A DNA stretch of 64,000 nt from JBBSAT01 sp046351235 (GTDB lineage Bacteria > Myxococcota_A > Polyangia > Polyangiales > Sandaracinaceae): contig JAXLYV010000009.1 of NCBI GenBank assembly GCA_046351235.1, forward strand, positions 217,432-281,431, in the 5' to 3' direction. Of the stretch, positions 59,000-64,000 are shown piece after piece. Every line of letters begins with the position of its first letter. The stretch's first letter is position 1. The notes beneath the pieces were generated by a model. That model was not told the origin of the DNA. It saw nothing but the letters and a program-made list of their open reading frames with translations, and made no database searches. A program made the translations under genes and the position numbers.

Positions 59000-59023
59000 A
59001 GGTCCGCGGGCCGCGGCGGCGAA

Positions 59024-59641
59024 TCAGCGCAGCGAGAACACGCGCGCGCTCTCGTCGCTCGTGAAGCGGTGGTGATCGTCGACGTTCGAGAACGTCGTCG
59101 TCGTCGTGTCGCCGCTCGTCTCGCTCATCGTCATCGCGTCGAGCGCGTCGCCGTGGCCGCGGAACTCGATGCGTGCGAGGAACTGCGTGAGCGGCGCGGC
59201 GCGCGGCGTGAGCGTGATGGCCCAGCCGGTGGCGCTCGTGGTGAAGCCGATGGTGTAGCTCTGCTCGATCGCCGCGCGGTCGCCGGCGAGGAACGAGCGG
59301 AACGAGTCGACGAAGCTTCGCACGATGGGCTGCGAGGCGAGGTCGATGTGCTGCTCGTGCCCGCCGTCCGACATGCGCAGCGTGGCGCCGTCGATGAGCA
59401 CGATCTGCCCACCCGCGCGCCGCGCGAGGCGCCCCGGCCGCGCGTAGGCGAGCGTCCCGTCGGTCGTCAGCGGCGTCGAGAGCAGCGCGATGTGCTTCTC
59501 CTCGTGGAACGAGAGCGTCAGCCCCTCGATCCGCGCGAAACGGGCGAGCACCGACTCGAGCGTGGGCGCGGTCTGCGCAGAGACGGGGCGGGCGGCGAAG
59601 AGCACGAGCGCGAGCGCGAAGAGGCAGAGACGCCGGGACAT
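59024..59641 (-). CDS. LolA-like outer-membrane lipoprotein carrier
   Basis: ATG 59641 gives 205 residues with signal peptide SRRLCLFALALVLFAARPVSAQ. The ATG at 59677 overlaps the thioesterase stop by 4 bp but would add a 12-residue leader, so either is possible. The mature chain has the LolA pattern: LESVLARFARIEGLTLSFHE and AYARPGRLARRAGGQIVLID. LolA carries lipoproteins through the periplasm; shortened or diverged members also occur in aryl polyene and related lipid clusters. It is coupled to the hotdog thioesterase. Confidence 0.85.
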   Translation of the reverse strand: MSRRLCLFALALVLFAARPVSAQTAPTLESVLARFARIEGLTLSFHEEKHIALLSTPLTTDGTLAYARPGRLARRAGGQIVLIDGATLRMSDGGHEQHIDLASQPIVRSFVDSFRSFLAGDRAAIEQSYTIGFTTSATGWAITLTPRAAPLTQFLARIEFRGHGDALDAMTMSETSGDTTTTTFSNVDDHHRFTSDESARVFSLR

Positions 59642-59673
59642 CGCGCCTTCGACGCGGGTCGGGCCTCCGATCT

Positions 59674-60177
59674 TCATCGCGGGGCGTCCTGCCGCACGGG
59701 GCCCGCGAGGATGCGCTCTTTCAGCACCGCCGGCGTCTCGAAGAGCATCTCGTCGTCGCCCATCCCGTGGTGCGCGCGCGAGGTCGTGACGAGCATCGTC
59801 TTGCCGCGCGCGGCGCGCTTGCCCGTGGTGAGGTTCTGGATCTCGTAGGCGACGCCGATGCGCGTCTCCCACTCGGTGAACCACGCGGCGACGCGGAAGT
59901 CGTCGCCGTAGCGCAGCGTGCCCACGTGCCGCGCGCGCGACTCGACCACGTAGAGGCCGAGCTTCAGCGGGATCATGTCGGGCACGTCGATGCGGTGCGC
60001 GGAGAAGAGCGCACAGCGCGCGATCTCGAAGTACTTGTAGTACCAGCCGTGCCACGCGACGAAGAGCGGATCGCAGTCGTGGAAGGGCACCTTGAGCGTC
60101 ACCGAGATGGCGCTCGTCGGCGCCTTCTCGCGTAGCTCGCGCGTCGGGGGCTGGGCCCGGTCGAGGTCTTCCGCCAT
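59674..60177 (-). CDS. Hotdog-fold acyl-CoA/ACP thioesterase (4HBT type)
   Basis: A 167-residue protein from ATG 60177. SVTLKVPFHDCDPLFVAWHGWY is the 4-hydroxybenzoyl-CoA thioesterase motif with the catalytic Asp in HDCDP. The central helix is YKYFEIARCALFSAHR, and strands VVESRARHVGTLRYGDDFRV and GVAYEIQNLTTGKRAARGKT complete the hotdog fold. It hydrolyses acyl-CoA or acyl-ACP. Its stop overlaps the upstream start of the LolA-like gene if ATG 59677 is used. TAAGGT lies 8 nt before its ATG. Confidence 0.9.
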   Translation of the reverse strand: MAEDLDRAQPPTRELREKAPTSAISVTLKVPFHDCDPLFVAWHGWYYKYFEIARCALFSAHRIDVPDMIPLKLGLYVVESRARHVGTLRYGDDFRVAAWFTEWETRIGVAYEIQNLTTGKRAARGKTMLVTTSRAHHGMGDDEMLFETPAVLKERILAGPVRQDAPR

Positions 60178-60185
60178 CGCCGGCG

Positions 60186-60191
60186 ACCTTA
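60186..60191 (-). promoter_or_regulatory. -10-like element, leaderless start of the thioesterase
   Basis: TAAGGT on the minus strand, 8 nt before the ATG at 60177; GC-rich spacer without a ribosome site. Confidence 0.4.
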
Positions 60192-60261
60192 GCACTCCTG
60201 CCGAGGACGCAGGTCCGGGAGGCCCCACGCAACGCCGCGCGGCTGCCGCCGACAAGGGCAC

Positions 60262-61467
60262 ATGCGCAAGCGCATCGAGGCCCTCGCCGACCAGCTCGAG
60301 GAGCTCGTCTCCGAGGACGAGCATCACGTGCTCGTGGTCCGCTGTGCAGCCGAGGGGTGCGCCATGCTCCTCGGTGGCCTCGAGCTCGTCGAGCAGCGCG
60401 GCAGCCACGACGTCGTCCTGCCTCTGAACGAGGACTTCGACGGCCTCGCAGGGCTCGCCGAGCGAGCGAGCGCCTGGGTCGCCGCGTTCGCCAGCGCGGA
60501 AGAGCTCGTACCTCCGGAGCACGCGGCGTGGCTCGAGCGCGTGGGCTGGCTCGCCGACGAGGTGCACCGAGTCGCGAGGAGCCGACTCGTCGTGGTGCTC
60601 GTGCCGGCGCACGTTCTCGAGCGCGCTGGGCTCGAGTATCGACGCGCAGCGCAGGAGCTCTTCGCGCTCGCGACGCGATCGGGTGGCCGGCTGAAGGTCA
60701 TCGTCCGGGAGACGGCGTCGCACGACGCCCGCGCGGCGCTCGCGGGGCTCGCGGTGCCGGCGCTCGAGCTCGTGATCGACAGCTCGCCCGAGGCGATGAG
60801 GGAAGCGTTCGCCGCGGAGGCAGAGGATCCCACGAACGACGGCGCCACGCGTGCGACCGCGCTGCTCACCGTCGCGATGACCGACATCGCGTGCGGTCGG
60901 GCGGAGGAGGCCCTCGTCACGCTCGTCCGCCTCGGCGCGCTCTTCGACGCACTGGGCGATGGAGCAGGTCGCGCGCTGGCGGCCATCGGCGCCGGCTCGG
61001 CGCTCTGGCAGCTCGATCGTCTCGACGAGGCCGACGTCGCGTTCGCGCGTGGTGTCGCGATCGCGGCGGAAGCGCGCGCCCCCGCCGCCGTGCTCACGGG
61101 CTCCATGTTCGCGGGGCACCTCGCGATGCGACGCGGTGATCACGTCGAGGCCGATGCTCGCTTCGACCTCGCCGCGCGGATGGCCGCCGTCCAGCGCTCT
61201 CCGCACGGGGTGGCAGAGGCGCTCGTCTTCCGTGGGGAGGCGCTTCGATCGCGCGGGCTTCTCGACCACGCAGCGGAGGTCTGGGCTCGGGCCGCGCAGG
61301 CAGCACGTCTCGCGTCGCTAGCGTCGGTCGAGCGCGATGCGCTCACGCGCGCGCTCGATGCGCACCAGCTTCACGGCGCTCTGCTCGATGTTCGAGCGGC
61401 TCGCTCGCGCCTGCACGAGCTCGAAGACCACCACGGCGACGCCTGCCACCACGGACACGCGCCGTGA
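60262..61467 (+). CDS. TPR protein coupled to a PAAR-Rhs toxin
   Basis: A 401-residue protein from ATG 60262. Residues 1-180 form an alpha/beta domain with no recognised signature (HVLVVRCAAEGCAMLLGGLE, LVVVLVPAHVLERAGLEYRR). Residues about 190-380 are tetratricopeptide helices, for example ATALLTVAMTDIACGRAEEA, LVTLVRLGALFDALGDGAGR and AVLTGSMFAGHLAMRRGDHV. The stop overlaps the start of the Rhs gene by 4 bp (GTGA). TPR-bearing neighbours of Rhs toxins often act as loading adaptors or chaperones; this role is inferred. Confidence 0.82.
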   Translation: MRKRIEALADQLEELVSEDEHHVLVVRCAAEGCAMLLGGLELVEQRGSHDVVLPLNEDFDGLAGLAERASAWVAAFASAEELVPPEHAAWLERVGWLADEVHRVARSRLVVVLVPAHVLERAGLEYRRAAQELFALATRSGGRLKVIVRETASHDARAALAGLAVPALELVIDSSPEAMREAFAAEAEDPTNDGATRATALLTVAMTDIACGRAEEALVTLVRLGALFDALGDGAGRALAAIGAGSALWQLDRLDEADVAFARGVAIAAEARAPAAVLTGSMFAGHLAMRRGDHVEADARFDLAARMAAVQRSPHGVAEALVFRGEALRSRGLLDHAAEVWARAAQAARLASLASVERDALTRALDAHQLHGALLDVRAARSRLHELEDHHGDACHHGHAP

Positions 61468-64000
61468 CGGACTACGTCCCTTCGTACGCGACGCACCCGC
61501 CGTCGTTCGCGTCCTCGCACTCGGCGATCTGGGAGTGGGCGCGGAGCTGGTTCCCGCGCCCCGACGGCTCGTGCGTGTTCACGGTGCTCGCGGCCGAGAT
61601 TGCCGAGCGCCCCCTCGCGATTCTCGACGGACCTCCCGACTCGCAAGGCATCTTCGGCGTTCCTGATCTCGTCGTGCAGACCGCGCTCGGGCTCCCGTCG
61701 ATTCCGACGGACATGCTCGACGTCGGCATCGCGTCGCTGGCGAGCATGTTGCCCACCGGCGCATTCGCGGCGCCGCCGGTGCACCCCGGCTCGTCGCTGC
61801 ACGTCGGTCTTCCCCACTGGCACTTCACGCCGGTGCCGCCGCTTCCTGGCTTCGGCCCGACCGCCATGGTCGGCGCGTTGAACGTCCTCGTCGGGGGCAT
61901 GCCCGTGCTGCGAACGGGCGACGTCGGCTTCGCGCCGACGTGCATGGGCTCGCCGACGTTCAAGGCCTACACGGGCTCGGCGACCGTGTTCGTCGGTGGT
62001 CGACGCGCGGCGCGCGTCGGCGACCTCACCGAGCACTGCCCGATGATCCGGATCCCATCGGGCGCCGGCTCGATGGCGGGCGCATTCAATGCTCTCGCGC
62101 TCCTCTCGATCGCCACGAGCGCAGTGGCTCATGGAGCTGCGTCGGTGTCTGCCGGGGTGGACGCGCTCGATGCAGGCGGCAACGAGGTCGCCGTCGAAGA
62201 GGCCGAGCTGCGACAGATCGGAGAAGCGGCACAGGCCACGATCGGTGTCGCGCAGGGCCTCGCCGATGCCGCGCTCTCCGCAGCCCACGCGACGATCGGG
62301 GCAGTGCCGACGATCGCGGGGACCGGGATGGGCACGCTCGTTCCCGTCGGCTCTCTGCCGCTCGTGATGATCGGTGGGCTTCCGCTGCCCGATGCGAGCG
62401 ACATTCTGGCGGCGGCCGGGCGCACTCGATGGGGACGGCGGATCCGCGCGCGCGTTCGGCTCTACGGCATGCGGCGCGCGCGCGGGCGATCAGTCTGGTG
62501 CGCGCTGATCGGGCATCCGGTCGACGCGGTGACCGGCCGCGTGCTCGCCGATCATCGCGACGCCGACCTCGGGGACGGCCTCGTTCTCGCGCGTCGCTAC
62601 GACAGCAGCGCGCGGCGGCGGAGCGGTGATGTCGGGCTCGCGCAGCGCCACTCGTTCGAGCGCGAGCTCGAGGTGTGGAGGCATCGCGTCCGCTATACGG
62701 ACGCGCGCGGCGTCGTGGTGGACTTCCCGCCGTTTCGAGGCGAGGACCGCGTCGCGCTGGACGGCTACGTCGCCGAGCGTCTCGGCGAGGGACGCTACGA
62801 GATCTCGTTCGAGGGCGAGACGATGGTCTTCGTCGCCTCGCCCGGCGCGCGCGCGGCACGCCTGATCGCGATTCGACGTCCCGACGCACGGATCGACATC
62901 CGCCACGATGGCGCCGGCCGGTTCGCGTCGGCGTCCATCGGCGCGCGCTCGCTCGTCGTGCGGCGAGACGCGCACGGAAGAATCGACCGCGTCACCGACG
63001 CGCGCGGGCACGAGCTCGCCTCGTACGCCTACGAGGGAGGACATCTCGTCGCCGCGCGCGATGCCTGCGGTCACGAAGAGAGATTCGACCACGACGCCGA
63101 CGGGCGGCTCGTCGGGTGGCGCGATCCGCGCGGGCACCGCTTCGTGTGGCGATACGACGGCGAAGGGCGCTGCGTCCACACGAGCGGGCAGGACGGCGAA
63201 TGGGCGTGTGACCTCGCGTACGGGAAGAACGAGACGCGCGTCACGCATGCGAGCGGTCTCGTCGAGACGATCCGGTACGACGCCTACGGGACGGTGCTGC
63301 ACGTCGCGCGCTCGGACGGCGCGTTCCTGATCCGCGAGCAGGACGAGACGCTGCGCGTCGTGCGCGAGCGCGATGCGGCGGGGCGCGTGACCGAGCTCGT
63401 CTACGACGCGGACGGAGGCCTCGCGTTCCGGCGTGATCGCTTCGGGAACGTCCTGCCGCCCGAGCCGGGGCCGCACGACCTTTCGCCCCGCGCGCGCGTG
63501 CTGCCGGAGACCTACGCCGCGCGCCTCGGCGTGCCCGAGGAAGGGGGCGTGCCGTCCGCGATCGCGCCGTCGCTCGAGGCGCTCGCGGCCTGGGCGCTGC
63601 CGACGCCACGCGCTCCTCGTGCGCCCACGCTCGAGCGCGACGCCTGCGCACGTGTCGTGCGCGCGATCGACGCCGAGGGACGGGCCACCACGCTCGCCCG
63701 CGACGCGTCCGGAAACGTGGTCTCGATCGTCGATCGCGATCGCCGTGAGACGCGCATCGAGATCGACGGCTGGAGGCTCGCGACGCGCGCGCTCGATCCG
63801 ATCGGGCGCCGCGTCGAGTGGAGCTACACGGCGACCGAGGAGGTGCGCACCTACCGCGATCCGCGCGGCGTGCTCACCGAGTACGGCCGCGACGCCGCCG
63901 ATCGCATGATCTCCGTGACCCGCGGCGGCCGCCTGCGCGCGTCGTACACGTGGGATGCGGGCGACCGGCTCGTCGAGAAGCGCGACGGGCAGGGCGCGCT
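61464..64000 (+). CDS. PAAR-domain Rhs polymorphic toxin (3' end beyond window)
   Basis: GTG 61464 overlaps the TPR stop, and the frame is open to the window edge (845 codons). Residues about 130-210 form a PAAR-like tip domain: TAMVGALNVLVGGMPVLRTG, DVGFAPTC and ARRAARVGDLTEHC-type segments. A hydrophobic, Ala-rich stretch follows (about 215-330). From about 350 the DUF6531 marker GHPVDAVTGRVL precedes YD repeats, such as YDSSARRR, RFDHDADGRLVGWRDPRGHR and VWRYDGEGRCVHTSG. This is the layout of type VI secretion Rhs proteins, where the YD-repeat shell encloses a C-terminal toxin. The toxin and immunity gene lie outside the window. Confidence 0.92.
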   Translation, partial: MTDYVPSYATHPPSFASSHSAIWEWARSWFPRPDGSCVFTVLAAEIAERPLAILDGPPDSQGIFGVPDLVVQTALGLPSIPTDMLDVGIASLASMLPTGAFAAPPVHPGSSLHVGLPHWHFTPVPPLPGFGPTAMVGALNVLVGGMPVLRTGDVGFAPTCMGSPTFKAYTGSATVFVGGRRAARVGDLTEHCPMIRIPSGAGSMAGAFNALALLSIATSAVAHGAASVSAGVDALDAGGNEVAVEEAELRQIGEAAQATIGVAQGLADAALSAAHATIGAVPTIAGTGMGTLVPVGSLPLVMIGGLPLPDASDILAAAGRTRWGRRIRARVRLYGMRRARGRSVWCALIGHPVDAVTGRVLADHRDADLGDGLVLARRYDSSARRRSGDVGLAQRHSFERELEVWRHRVRYTDARGVVVDFPPFRGEDRVALDGYVAERLGEGRYEISFEGETMVFVASPGARAARLIAIRRPDARIDIRHDGAGRFASASIGARSLVVRRDAHGRIDRVTDARGHELASYAYEGGHLVAARDACGHEERFDHDADGRLVGWRDPRGHRFVWRYDGEGRCVHTSGQDGEWACDLAYGKNETRVTHASGLVETIRYDAYGTVLHVARSDGAFLIREQDETLRVVRERDAAGRVTELVYDADGGLAFRRDRFGNVLPPEPGPHDLSPRARVLPETYAARLGVPEEGGVPSAIAPSLEALAAWALPTPRAPRAPTLERDACARVVRAIDAEGRATTLARDASGNVVSIVDRDRRETRIEIDGWRLATRALDPIGRRVEWSYTATEEVRTYRDPRGVLTEYGRDAADRMISVTRGGRLRASYTWDAGDRLVEKRDGQGA

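Overview
The window looks like chromosomal DNA from a myxobacterium, most likely a Polyangiales/Sandaracinus-type organism. Evidence: very high GC with strong third-position bias; many lipoproteins whose lipobox is followed by Asp/Ala/Gly-rich spacers; MopE-type Asp-rich metal-binding repeats; a MYXO-CTERM-like tail; AgmX/Glt-type proteins; two good sigma-54 promoter candidates. Genes are densely packed, no gap exceeds 300 bp, and I found no tRNA, rRNA, CRISPR array or insertion sequence. The taxonomic placement is inference from these traits.

Layout. 1-3755: three secreted or lipid-anchored proteins, two of them rich in Cys or Asp/Ala. 3774-9032: a minus-strand block with a GAF/HD-GYP signalling protein, a MopE-type lipoprotein, PhoH and a small coiled-coil protein. 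9121-14489: a secreted vanadium-haloperoxidase-like protein, a frameshifted remnant and small envelope proteins. 14594-22106: two PLP fold-type II enzymes (CBS and cysteine synthase) flank a PQQ-type propeller lipoprotein and a probable sigma-54 operon (lipoprotein, Tat-exported PLP protein, beta-barrel). 22241-30417: an operon with an outer-membrane barrel, an Ala/Pro/Thr-rich protein and two large TPR proteins that resemble the Glt gliding/adhesion module of Myxococcus. 30571-38681: AgmX-type and MYXO-CTERM proteins, a sarcosine-oxidase-type flavoenzyme, GlmU and an SDR. 38724-44004: an atypical pyruvate kinase, then an ECF sigma factor coupled to an unusual membrane protein that joins anti-sigma, STN-like and bactofilin-like segments, divergent from an outer-membrane barrel. 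44021-46736: a radical SAM/SPASM enzyme followed by three paralogous short proteins. 46737-48553: four stacked hairpins, then an ECF sigma/FecR-TPR pair. 48617-58999: MopE/FG-GAP, RCC1, DUF1592 and DUF1552 secreted proteins. 59024-60177: a hotdog thioesterase and LolA-like pair. 60262-64000: a TPR protein coupled to a PAAR-Rhs polymorphic toxin that runs off the window.

The best candidate for an undescribed system is 44021-46736. A SPASM enzyme with a complete set of cluster-binding cysteines precedes three tandem precursors. Each precursor has an N-terminal CxxC/CxxC zinc ribbon, a conserved LGRAA hydrophobic segment ending in a lipobox-like Cys, and a low-complexity tail carrying three or four XYG[A/G] motifs (ten in total). 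X-Tyr-Gly is the motif acted on by known splicease radical SAM enzymes, so these may be membrane-anchored RiPP-like substrates. That function is inference.

A second pattern runs through the window: at least twelve start codons lie 5-8 nt downstream of a -10-like TAnnnT/TAnnnC/TAnnnA hexamer with no Shine-Dalgarno, which points to widespread leaderless transcription.
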